From the NCBI GenBank assembly GCA_947631945.1, contig CANRNI010000017.1, positions 1 to 52,743 of the forward strand: 52,743 nt of DNA, written 5' to 3'. Source of the DNA: an uncultured Clostridia bacterium (GTDB lineage Bacteria; Bacillota; Clostridia; Oscillospirales; Acutalibacteraceae). Shown here piece after piece: positions 7,259 through 14,909 of the stretch. A program made the translations under genes and the position numbers. Each line of letters begins with the position of its first letter. Position 1 is the first letter of the stretch. The notes below the pieces were generated by a model, which searched no databases, was not told the DNA's origin, and worked only from the letters and a program-made list of their open reading frames with translations.

Positions 7259-7750
7259 TCAGGGGTGGTTGAAAAATTTTTTTGCTTTTTTTCTTATGTA
7301 TTTTATTGATTCATTGACGCTCTGAATTTTTATCCCTTTCCTTTTTGCAAATTCTGCTTGTGTTTCTCCGCCAAGAAGAACGCACATGAAAATTTCTTTC
7401 TGCTTATCGCTTAACTGTTCTATAAATTCTTTTTCATTCTCTTTATCAGCCTGATCTTCCTCGATATTTTCATTTGATTTCAGCCATACCGAATCCTCGT
7501 TTTCATCGTCGCTATAAATATCAAAAGATAACGGGAAACAAATGGATGCCTTTGTCTTTATTCTCAAATCGTCAGAGTTAAGATTTTTCTTTAATTCCTG
7601 TTCTCGAAACAATCTTTTTTCTTCGGCTCGCAAAAATTTCATGGTTTTCTCGCTGATTTCACTTACCTCGCCCGTACTTCGCACACGCACAAAACATTTC
7701 CCGTCCGGGCTTGTCCACAGGTCATAATCAAAATCTTTAGCTTTATACAT
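7259..7750 (-). CDS. Sigma-70-like ICE regulator
   Basis: The 163-residue protein ends in a helix-turn-helix resembling sigma factor region 4: LSDKQKEIFMCVLLGGETQA, then EFAKRKGIKIQSVNESIKYI. The N-terminal half (DLWTSPDGKCFVRVRSTGEV, then charged helices) lacks recognisable sigma region 2. Such proteins are common at the regulatory end of Tn1549-type ICEs and are annotated as sigma-70-like. AAAGGAG precedes the ATG. It is transcribed towards the MazF and recombinase genes and may activate or limit their expression. Confidence 0.7.
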   Translation of the reverse strand: MYKAKDFDYDLWTSPDGKCFVRVRSTGEVSEISEKTMKFLRAEEKRLFREQELKKNLNSDDLRIKTKASICFPLSFDIYSDDENEDSVWLKSNENIEEDQADKENEKEFIEQLSDKQKEIFMCVLLGGETQAEFAKRKGIKIQSVNESIKYIRKKAKKFFNHP

Positions 7751-7842
7751 TTATGTAATCTCCTTTGAATTTTTGAAGTTTGTTAAAATCAAAAATTCGG
7801 AGATTACGGATATTCAGCTACATAACAAAGCCATTTGCATAT

Positions 7843-7876
7843 AAAAAAATCCTTTCTGCAATTACGCAGAAAGGAT
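7843..7876 (-). terminator. Rho-independent terminator (minus strand)
   Basis: ATCCTTTCTGC (7849-7859) pairs with GCAGAAAGGAT (7866-7876) around a 6-base loop. Read on the minus strand the stem is followed by seven T residues. It may be a second terminator for transcripts coming from the 8.4-9.7 kb genes. Confidence 0.7.
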
Positions 7877-7974
7877 ATAGAAATATTGTTAAGTTTATTT
7901 TCTTTAATTAAATATTCGGTTTCTCGTTTATGACGAAAGTCAATTATACTTATTCGTCGATATTTCATTATTCC

Positions 7975-8005
7975 AATTACGCTTAAAAAAGGCGTAATTT
8001 TTTTT
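7975..8005 (+). terminator. Rho-independent terminator (plus strand)
   Basis: AATTACGC (7975-7982) pairs with GCGTAATT (7992-7999) and is followed by a T run on the plus strand. No plus-strand gene lies immediately upstream, so its transcript is unidentified. Confidence 0.6.
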
Positions 8006-8302
8006 CTTCCCCATCACAAGTAGATTTAAAAAACTTTATATATGTGCATATCGCAGTTTTTTACAAAAGAAAATGTTATTTTGTGTTTTACATTTAGGAA
8101 TAACAGCAATTTCCATCTCATTACAAATTATACATGATTCTTTTTATGTATTTTGTCATTTTATGCCGACAGTTTTATGCTTTTTTATCTTATGGAAATA
8201 ATTTGACGTATGACGATGAACAAGTGTGTGAAAAGTTTTTTATATGACGCTTTTTATCACTAATTTTCGCTATGCATATTGATATGTTTACCTTTTTTAA
8301 TG

Positions 8303-8339
8303 AAAAAAGGATCGGTCAAGAAGTTCTCAACCGATCCTT
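8303..8339 (-). terminator. Rho-independent terminator after the Ig-like gene
   Basis: AAGGATCGGT (8307-8316) pairs with ACCGATCCTT (8330-8339). On the minus strand the stem is followed by a run of T. It lies 33 bases after the stop of the gene at 8372-8782. Confidence 0.85.
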
Positions 8340-8371
8340 CTTATCTGTTTGCGGAGTGTGCTGTCTACAAG

Positions 8372-8782
8372 TTATACTTCAATGACATTGAAGATAACCG
8401 AACAAGTGTTAGCTCCTGTGTAATTTTTCGTGAGTCTGTATTCACCAACATCAAGTGTTTTTCCGAACGCTTTAACGATATTTATTGTTATTTCAGCGGA
8501 ACGGATATTTTTGATAACTCTTGTTATGTCATTGACAGACCCGGATTGAGCCACTTTAACCCACTCGTCATTCTGTTTAACTTCAAGTGTAAAGTATTCG
8601 TCCATTTCTATATCCTGACCGGTATAGTTAAAGACTTCAACAACAATGCTTTCACTCTGAGTTGTAACAGCTCCTTTAAGCTCAAACGTGATATTGCTCA
8701 TTTCAGCGCCGTTAAACATAGCTATAATTCCGAGAATAATGGCAATAATTCGGGAAAGAACAGCGCTTTTTACTATTGACAT
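8372..8782 (-). CDS. Secreted or anchored Ig-like domain protein
   Basis: The 136-residue product has a hydrophobic N-terminus (about residues 8-24, SRIIAIILGIIAMFNG) that looks like a signal or anchor. After it comes a beta-rich domain ending in GKTLDVGEYRLTKNYTG. The G-x-Y-R-L/I-x-K pattern is typical of small bacterial Ig-like (Big) domains attached to exported proteins. It lies 15 bases downstream of the trypsin-like protease gene and is followed by a terminator, so the two probably form an operon. A partner or inhibitor role for the protease is possible but not shown. Confidence 0.55.
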   Translation of the reverse strand: MSIVKSAVLSRIIAIILGIIAMFNGAEMSNITFELKGAVTTQSESIVVEVFNYTGQDIEMDEYFTLEVKQNDEWVKVAQSGSVNDITRVIKNIRSAEITINIVKAFGKTLDVGEYRLTKNYTGANTCSVIFNVIEV

Positions 8783-8797
8783 TATAAGCCTCCTATC

Positions 8798-9754
8798 TTA
8801 TATTCTACCTTCAACAAATTCGTTGAGATAATAACTTACTTGAGGTGTTATTCTTACACCGGAATTCATTAAATCGCTACCTGAAGTATGTATACCTATT
8901 ACTTCGTTATTCTCATTGAGAATAGGAGCGCCGCTTTGACCGCCGGAAGAATCAATTGTATAGAAGAATCTATAATCGCCCAAAGGAATAACGGTGCCGG
9001 ACATTTCATATTGCTTGGTTGTGCTTAATTTTTTTGATGCAACTTCAGCGGGATAGCCGCTTATTCTTGCGTTAATGACTGACCCTGTATTCTCAAAAAC
9101 CTTTAAATTAAATGCTCCGGGCTCTCCAACAAAACTTTTATGAACACGAATTGCGCCCCAGTCATAATTGCTGTCAAAATTGGCATAGTATTCTTTACTG
9201 ACTGCGACTGATTTTGACGTGGCAAGTCCAAACGGTATCAGCGCGCCATTTCTACCGGGTCTAACTGTAACATTTGTTGCCCAGCCGTATTCTTCGCTGT
9301 AAAGACAATGTGCTGCTGTAACAACAACATCATCGGCAATTAAAAAGCCTGTGCCACGGTATACGTTCAGTCCAAAGAATATTTCAAGATGAACAATTGC
9401 GGAATAAGGGAATATTTTTGTATTTTTAACTTCAGTTCTATCGTCAGTATCTATAATGCCGTTTAATTCCGCAGCGGGATCAGGAAGCATTGGAGTTGCA
9501 GAGGTAAAAGATTTAGTCTCATCATCTGTCCATGAATCAACAGTTTTTACTGTGTCAATGCCGTTAGAATCGCGTGAATAAATCTTCTCTTCGACAATAT
9601 TTGTATCGAGGTCTTTTTCTAAAACTTCGACAGCAGTGGATGATGGGTCAATGATAGATTCTTCTTCTGTTATGTGTATAGCACTCGTCGGCATGATTAA
9701 TATGCCGCTCAGAAGAATTACACATAAAAGAACTGATATAATCCTTTTTTTCAT
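8798..9754 (-). CDS. Secreted trypsin-like serine protease (V8/glutamyl endopeptidase type)
   Basis: The 318-residue protein starts with a signal peptide (residues 1-25, ending MPTSAIH), followed by an acidic propeptide-like region to about residue 105. The protease domain shows the chymotrypsin-fold triad: H149 in VVTAAHCLYS, D198 in SNYDWGAIRV and S274 in SSGGQSGAPIL. The domain most resembles the V8-like glutamyl endopeptidases of Firmicutes, which are exported and cleave after acidic residues; the specificity is inferred. The gene precedes the Ig-like gene on the same strand. Confidence 0.85.
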   Translation of the reverse strand: MKKRIISVLLCVILLSGILIMPTSAIHITEEESIIDPSSTAVEVLEKDLDTNIVEEKIYSRDSNGIDTVKTVDSWTDDETKSFTSATPMLPDPAAELNGIIDTDDRTEVKNTKIFPYSAIVHLEIFFGLNVYRGTGFLIADDVVVTAAHCLYSEEYGWATNVTVRPGRNGALIPFGLATSKSVAVSKEYYANFDSNYDWGAIRVHKSFVGEPGAFNLKVFENTGSVINARISGYPAEVASKKLSTTKQYEMSGTVIPLGDYRFFYTIDSSGGQSGAPILNENNEVIGIHTSGSDLMNSGVRITPQVSYYLNEFVEGRI

Positions 9755-10248
9755 GAAACAAAACCTACTTTCTTTAGTTTTAATTTTTTACTTCTTACAT
9801 AACAAAAAATACTAATAGCAGTCTTATGAATAAAAATATCTGTTACATTTTAAATAAAATTCATTATTAAACCATCGGCATATCACCTCCTAATTTTGTT
9901 TCAGCAAAAATTTACTTTTTGGTTAATGTTTAGCATCACCTTCTTTCAATGGCGCAAAAAGATTAAATGCGCTAATTGTATGCTCATAATGAAGCATATA
10001 CATTTTTTAGTTACATTTGTTTTTTAAACCCGGATACACATTTTACAAGATACCCTTGTAATGTAACGGCTTCAAGAAATAACCGAAACATTATGATTCC
10101 GAGCGTTGTCCTATTCCTGTCCCTGACAGGTTCAAACTGTCAGGGACAAAAAAGAAAGGAAACAAAAAGTAACTAAAAATCAAAGTAAAAATATACCCGC
10201 GCTGTTTGATTATGTGATACTGTAATGTTGTCGCGTCAAGAATAGAAA
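9755..10248. other. Noncoding interval with a strong hairpin
   Basis: There is no gene longer than a few codons here. At about 9880 the minus strand has AGGAGGTGAT directly before a four-codon frame (MPMV), perhaps a leader or a remnant of a lost gene. A perfect 12-bp hairpin, TGTCCCTGACAG / CTGTCAGGGACA, lies at 10118-10148 with a 7-base loop. It lacks a T run on either strand and is not a standard terminator. Confidence 0.5.
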
Positions 10249-11463
10249 TTATTTTACGGACGATAATTTTACCAAATAACCGCCGTCGAAAGTAAAGACT
10301 TCCGAGGACGCTCCGTCCGTTTTGGGCGGATAATCGGTCGATAGAATTTGCGCTCCGCTTTGTATGGCGGTTTGAGCGGTTTTTTCATCGCGGTTTGTGA
10401 AGCTGTCCGCGCGTGTCCGCACTATCAGATGACAGCGGTCGATCAATTCCGATTTATGCGACAGCGCGTCGGACGGATCGTTATCGAGGATAAACGAAGC
10501 ATAGGAGCGATCGCGGTCGCCGTATGAAAGCATCGGGAACATCGCCTGTGTTTTGATCGATTCATCCCGCATAATATACGAGTGTGTGATAGACGTATCG
10601 TGCAAAAGCACCAATATTTTTCCCATGGTATCGCCGAGCGGGAGCCAGTCGTCCTGCTCTCGCATTTCCTTTAGCGACGAATGGGTTCCCATCATATCGG
10701 CGGGCGTTAAGAGCGTTTCCCCGAAAACTTCGCGCAGGAGCGTATCAAGCTCCGCCGCGTAATCCGCCGTAAAGCCGCGCATATTGCGCAAAGGTAAAAG
10801 GTATTCTTTCGGCTCGATCATCAGCGTTATCGGCAAATGTTTGGGGTTTGCGTCCGACCACAGCTTGATTTCCTCAAGCGCGCTTTCAAGCCTGTAACAA
10901 TTGGAGGGTTCGTCCAAAAAGGGGATATGACTGACCGTAAATCCAGTCTTGCCGTTTTCGACAACGGTCTGAATATCAAGCTCAAAGCTCCTGATGCCGA
11001 CCTCTAACTGCGAAGTGAGCGATTCCATGGAAAAATCAGCCCTATCTGCGCTGATAAGTCCGAATGTTGCGGTATCTATCGCTTGAAAAACGCGCGCATA
11101 TTCCTGTGTCGCAGCCAACTGATAGCTGTTATGCGTTCCGATAAAGGAGACTTCGTTGAATTTTACCTTGTCCGTGATCGCTTTGTCGAGATCAAACGCG
11201 GTCAGACGGGATTCCGCTTTTGGCGTGTAAGTTTGATAAAATTCATTCCTCAAATGATTCATATGCTCATTTTGCAATGAGATATTTTCCTGCACGACGC
11301 GATTGCTCACGGAAAGTGCCGCCGGGATCAGCGCGAGCAAAGATAAGATCGCAATCAGTGCTTTAATGGGACCGTATTTTAAGAAGTTCATAAAAACATC
11401 ACCCAACCATATGAAACACATAATATTCAACAAATAAAGGGGAATTTGGGATTTCTTTTTCAT
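10249..11463 (-). CDS. PI-PLC-like (Ca2+-dependent) phosphodiesterase, membrane anchored
   Basis: The product of about 404 residues has two hydrophobic N-terminal segments (IPLYLLNIMCFIWLG and PIKALIAILSLLALIP), so it is probably anchored or exported. The catalytic domain carries FIGTHNSYQLA (first active-site histidine), RSFELDIQ, and FTVSHIPFLDEP (second histidine). It continues with LPITLMIEPKEY and a late ILSTDYPPK. This order matches the Ca2+-dependent PI-PLC-like phosphodiesterases (PF16670-type), which cleave phosphodiester head groups; the substrate is unknown. The open frame extends upstream to 11604, but I prefer the ATG at 11463 because the hydrophobic leader follows it. It ends about 10 bases from noncoding DNA. 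Confidence 0.75.
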   Translation of the reverse strand: MKKKSQIPLYLLNIMCFIWLGDVFMNFLKYGPIKALIAILSLLALIPAALSVSNRVVQENISLQNEHMNHLRNEFYQTYTPKAESRLTAFDLDKAITDKVKFNEVSFIGTHNSYQLAATQEYARVFQAIDTATFGLISADRADFSMESLTSQLEVGIRSFELDIQTVVENGKTGFTVSHIPFLDEPSNCYRLESALEEIKLWSDANPKHLPITLMIEPKEYLLPLRNMRGFTADYAAELDTLLREVFGETLLTPADMMGTHSSLKEMREQDDWLPLGDTMGKILVLLHDTSITHSYIMRDESIKTQAMFPMLSYGDRDRSYASFILDNDPSDALSHKSELIDRCHLIVRTRADSFTNRDEKTAQTAIQSGAQILSTDYPPKTDGASSEVFTFDGGYLVKLSSVK

Positions 11464-11611
11464 GTTGCCGTCCCGCAGAATATCTGACGAGACGGCATAA
11501 AAAAGGAAATTAAAAAGATGAAAATCTATTTTTATCGAAATTTCAAAGATCCGGTTATATTCCGCTGCCCCGGCGGGGGGGGGTAATATTTGCCGGGACA
11601 GCATAGAAAGA

Positions 11612-12038
11612 GGGGGTAGGTGTAATTAAAGCGGGAATATTCCCAAAAATATATAAATTTTAGATTACATTCAAAATTAAATTTTTCTATCGTTTATCTC
11701 ACACTGTCCTCGGCTTTTTTTGCCGAAAACAGTGTGAAACAAAGAAATGTAAAGGAGTAAAAACGCGCTAAACATATATAAATTTTTGACTATTTTCAAT
11801 GTTACGCGTAAAAACCGAAGTGATATGTATAAACAGAATACCGTGATTCCGATTATTTTCGTATTTAAGAAATGTTTTTTGTTTTTGCTATTTAAAAGGG
11901 GCGTTTTTTTATTTGAAAAAGAACCTGAAAAGTATTAAAACATTTTTTGGGATCCTGCCCTTGACAGTTTTACCTGCAAGGGCAGTTTGAAAAGAGTTAG
12001 TAGAGTATGAGAAAGTCTTACATAAAATTTGGCAAAAT
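11612..12038. repeat. About 430-bp intergenic repeat, copy 1
   Basis: This block matches 12401-12828 at a constant offset of 789 with scattered differences. It begins GGGGGTAGGTGTAATTAAAG and contains a nested hairpin (CACACTGT...CGGC/GCCG...ACAGTGTG, about 11698-11740). It also has an AAAGGAG site and a second hairpin, CTGCCCTTG/CAAGGGCAG (about 11956-11986). It lies directly downstream of the minus-strand gene at 12050-12247. No conserved long open frame spans both copies. Confidence 0.9.
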
Positions 12039-12049
12039 GGGAGGGGGAA

Positions 12050-12247
12050 TTAACATTTGCCGGGACAGTATAAAGAATCGGATTCCAATCGACGCAATTC
12101 GTCTAAACAATATTCCAAAAGATCGGGATCTATTTCTTCTTCTGGTTTTTCAAGCTCTTCATCAATAATTTTTTTCAAATTCTCCTCGTCTGATTTGTTT
12201 AATGTATCGTCGAAAAGAATCTGAAAAAAGACTTTGTCTGAAATCAT
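12050..12247 (-). CDS. Small anti-sigma-like N-terminal domain protein
   Basis: The 65-residue acidic protein (MISDKVFFQILFDDTLNKSD, then EELEKPEEEIDPDLLEYCLD) has the same pattern as the N-termini of the proteins at 20478-21284 and 24342-24560. Each has a short helix, then an acidic E-E-L-x-x-x-x-E-E-x-D-x-x-L-x-D/E-x-C motif. Those proteins accompany an ECF sigma gene, so this one may be a cytosolic anti-sigma fragment or adaptor without its membrane part. TAAGGAGG precedes the ATG. The sequence of its last six codons (CCCGGCAAA core) recurs at about 11590, beyond repeat copy 1. Confidence 0.55.
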   Translation of the reverse strand: MISDKVFFQILFDDTLNKSDEENLKKIIDEELEKPEEEIDPDLLEYCLDELRRLESDSLYCPGKC

Positions 12248-12400
12248 GATTTTACCTCCTTATGAATAGTGGCAAAAACTCCAGAATCTTACGCATTTTT
12301 TAAATTCAAAAAATTAACAATTCATTTCAATAAAAGAATACTTATTGATCTTCCAAAAGTTTTTTTTACTTTGATTTTCCTATTTAATTTGAAAATTTAA

Positions 12401-12828
12401 GGGGGTAGGTGTAATTAAAGCGGGAATATTCCCAAAAATATATAAATTTTAGATTACATTCAAAATTAAATTTTTCTATCGTTTATCTCACACTGTCCTC
12501 GGCTTTTTTGCCGAGAACAGCATGAAACAAAAAAATTTAAAGGAGTAATGACACGCTAACTATATGCAAATTTTTGACTGCTTTCAATGTTACGCATAAA
12601 AGCCGAAGCGATATATATAAACAGAATACCGTAATTCCGATTATTTTCATATTTAAGAAATGTTTTATGTTTTTGATATTTAAAAGGGGAGTTTTTTTAT
12701 TTGAAAAAGAACCTGAAAAGTGTTAAGATATTTTTCAAGCCCTGCCCTTGACAGTTTTAGCTGCCAAGGGCAGTTTGAAAAGAGATGGTATAATATGAAA
12801 AAGTCTTACTTAAAATTTGACGATATGT
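12401..12828. repeat. About 430-bp intergenic repeat, copy 2
   Basis: This is the partner of copy 1, lying directly downstream of the minus-strand gene that ends at 12844. Its second hairpin is stronger here: CTGCCCTTGACAG pairs with CTGCCAAGGGCAG with one mismatch (about 12742-12773). Near the end a short plus-strand frame, MKKSYLKFDDM, aligns with MRKSYIKFGKM in copy 1; no ribosome binding site is obvious for either. Confidence 0.9.
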
Positions 12829-12843
12829 AAAAACTTACGAATT

Positions 12844-14655
12844 TCAGCCTACTACCGTAAGAAGCTGTGCAATAGCGTCAAACAATGCTTTCAACCTTGC
12901 AGCAAGATTGTTGAGCCACTTGACGAAGTTGGCGAAGCAATCCGAGAAGTTATTGCCGCCGTTGCTCTGCGTCTTGTCAACGGCTTCAACGGTGATCGGA
13001 TGATCCGGCATAGTAAATGTAATTCTTAAATTCTGTGAAGTTTCGGTGTAATTGAAATCCTTAATTTCTTTTCCGCTCTCGTCATAGAATTTCCATCCGC
13101 CGAATTTATCGTTTGTGATGGTTGCGTCCACCATAACTTCCTCGCCGTAAGTCGCCTGTCTCGATTCAAAATGAATGTTTTTACCAGTTACAGTCCAGCT
13201 AAGAACAATGTCCTTCGATACCTCAACGGGATTGGGCAATTCATATTTTTCATCGTTTGTATCATCATATGTAATGGTAAACGTGTACTTGCCGCTCTTG
13301 CCCGGATGGTATTCAAACGGTACGTTTAATTTGATGTCGGTAATTGTCTGCGCGTATTCGCCTTTTTCACTTTTCACCTCTACGGTAAAGAGACCCGCAA
13401 GAGTTGCGCTCGAGAAGATATTTCTGTCCACGACCGCAAACGTATTGTTTCCCTGCGATTGAATATTGGGATTAATTTTGTTCTTTACAATAACAATTTT
13501 AAACTGTACCGTATTTGTATAATTGTTGTTTTCCTGAGATTGCAATTGCGCTGTGGCGGCATATCCTTCTTCCTTGTTTTCCAAAGTAAAATCACAGTTA
13601 TTCAATTGATGTCTCAGCTCAATACCTTCTATATTAATATCCCCGATTTTAAATGTTCCGCAGTTGGCTTTTTTGGCTTCAAGCATACTTCTAATAGTAC
13701 CGAGCGTACATGTTCCCTGGGTTAAGGGGAGTTCGGGAACATAGGCTTCGCCGTTTTCGTCAATAAAAGCTACTTCAGCTTTTTCGAGATATAATGTGAT
13801 TCGTTTTAATATAGGCTGACTAAGTTCATCTTGTGGAATAAAAATAATATCAATATTATTATAACCGGCTTTTAATTCCGCATCAGGATCGCTGAAGCTA
13901 AAATCTCCGGGAATCGTTGCCTTTCCACCTTCAAGCTCTAAATCACCAACTTTTAACCCTTCATGCCACTGAACGGGAGGATCTTTAATAGTGGGATATT
14001 GCGTAATTTCTACTTCTCCCGGAACTTTAACATAAACATCTACCGTAAGAGTTTCATAGTTGGTTTTAGATACCATTGCCGGATAAAAACCACTCTCATT
14101 AACAATTGCAGTTGTGCTCCATTGCCATTTTACATCCTCTACTGTTTCTCCAGAAAGTGTGCATATGACAGGAACTTCGTTTATTTTGGCATTACGCAAA
14201 GCATCGCCGGCCTTTTCAATATCTGCCGTAACAGTAGTGTCCGGATCAGCAAGCGCCAGCGGTGCTTTTTTTGCTTTAAAACGCATATCTTTAGATTGCG
14301 TTACCTCAATTGTGGAATATAAATCTTCATTTTCGGGTATAAACTTTATACTTCCGCGCTGGGCAGCAGTAGTAGAAGTTGGAGTAAAATTCGGATCAAG
14401 CCACTCGAAATGTCCCGGAATTTCTTCTCCCTCGGCTGTACAGTCGGTTGTTACCTTACCTCCCGTGAGTGTTAAACAGTCGCCTACTTTTTGCGTAAAA
14501 TATATTTCTCCCTCAATAGTGGGATATTCTACAATATTGTTTTCTGTCAGCTGAACGTCTGCCGCGAATGCAGGACTTATTGACATAGCGACCATTAATA
14601 ATGAAAAACAAACAACAAAAACTTTTTTTGTCATTTTGTTCGCTTGACTCAACAT
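12844..14655 (-). CDS. Secreted Ig-like repeat protein
   Basis: The product of about 603 residues has a signal peptide (MTKKVFVVCFSLLMVAMSIS, cleaved near AFAA), followed by beta-rich Big-like modules with recurring YPTIEG / YPTIKD and LEGGKA motifs. The C-terminal 40 residues (CFANFVKWLNNLAARLKALF) form an amphipathic helix that could anchor the protein. No sortase motif, catalytic motif or dockerin is visible. I start it at the ATG at 14655, which has AAAGGAG at good spacing, rather than at 14757. Repeat copy 2 forms its 3' region. Surface display or adhesion is plausible. Confidence 0.7.
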   Translation of the reverse strand: MLSQANKMTKKVFVVCFSLLMVAMSISPAFAADVQLTENNIVEYPTIEGEIYFTQKVGDCLTLTGGKVTTDCTAEGEEIPGHFEWLDPNFTPTSTTAAQRGSIKFIPENEDLYSTIEVTQSKDMRFKAKKAPLALADPDTTVTADIEKAGDALRNAKINEVPVICTLSGETVEDVKWQWSTTAIVNESGFYPAMVSKTNYETLTVDVYVKVPGEVEITQYPTIKDPPVQWHEGLKVGDLELEGGKATIPGDFSFSDPDAELKAGYNNIDIIFIPQDELSQPILKRITLYLEKAEVAFIDENGEAYVPELPLTQGTCTLGTIRSMLEAKKANCGTFKIGDINIEGIELRHQLNNCDFTLENKEEGYAATAQLQSQENNNYTNTVQFKIVIVKNKINPNIQSQGNNTFAVVDRNIFSSATLAGLFTVEVKSEKGEYAQTITDIKLNVPFEYHPGKSGKYTFTITYDDTNDEKYELPNPVEVSKDIVLSWTVTGKNIHFESRQATYGEEVMVDATITNDKFGGWKFYDESGKEIKDFNYTETSQNLRITFTMPDHPITVEAVDKTQSNGGNNFSDCFANFVKWLNNLAARLKALFDAIAQLLTVVG

Positions 14656-14721
14656 CGTTCTATCTCCTTTTATTCTTAAAGATAGGGAAATACCATTTCC
14701 GTACAAAATTCTACCATATAA

Positions 14722-14817
14722 AGCAGATTGCTTATTGAAAATCTGATTGATTACCAAAGTGCTTCTGAATAGTGGAAATCAGACGGGGTTTCAAGTTTTC
14801 CAACAAGCAATCTGCAT
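14722..14817. repeat. 96-bp interrupted palindrome upstream of the Ig-like gene
   Basis: GCAGATTGCTTATTGAAAA on the left is mirrored by the complement of GCAGATTGCTTGTTGGAAA on the right, and an inner TCTGATT/AATCAGA pair nests inside. It sits between two secreted protein genes, 5' of the Ig-like gene. It could be a small MITE or a regulatory hairpin in the leader. No flanking duplication is obvious. Confidence 0.6.
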
Positions 14818-14849
14818 AAAAGATCTAATTCAGTATCTCCCTCGGATAA

Positions 14850-14878
14850 CCGATAGGGGGCGAAAGCCACCCTATCGG
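14850..14878. other. Hairpin after the dockerin gene
   Basis: CCGATAGGG (14850-14858) pairs with CCCTATCGG (14870-14878). It follows the stop of the large dockerin gene by about 30 bases on the minus strand but has no T run after it. It may be an atypical terminator or an mRNA-stabilising 3' hairpin. Confidence 0.5.
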
Positions 14879-14909
14879 AAAAAATTGAAATTTACATCTT
14901 TGATTTATA

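Larger units (their letters stand above)
7751..8302. other. AT-rich noncoding interval
   Basis: I see no protein-coding gene in this 550-base stretch. It contains two terminator-like hairpins on opposite strands (7843-7876 and 7975-8005). A short transcript could run on the plus strand between about 7880 and 8005, but no promoter stands out. Confidence 0.5.

Noticed and set aside
6787-7325. Several plus-strand frames upstream of the MazF gene
   Set aside because: They have no ribosome binding sites, no recognisable domains, and codon patterns like noncoding DNA.
10118-10148. Perfect hairpin as a terminator
   Set aside because: No T run follows on either strand, so I list it only as structure.
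12748-12794. TTGACA and TATAAT in repeat copy 2 as a promoter
   Set aside because: The spacing is 35 bases, far from 17, and the TTGACA is part of a hairpin stem.
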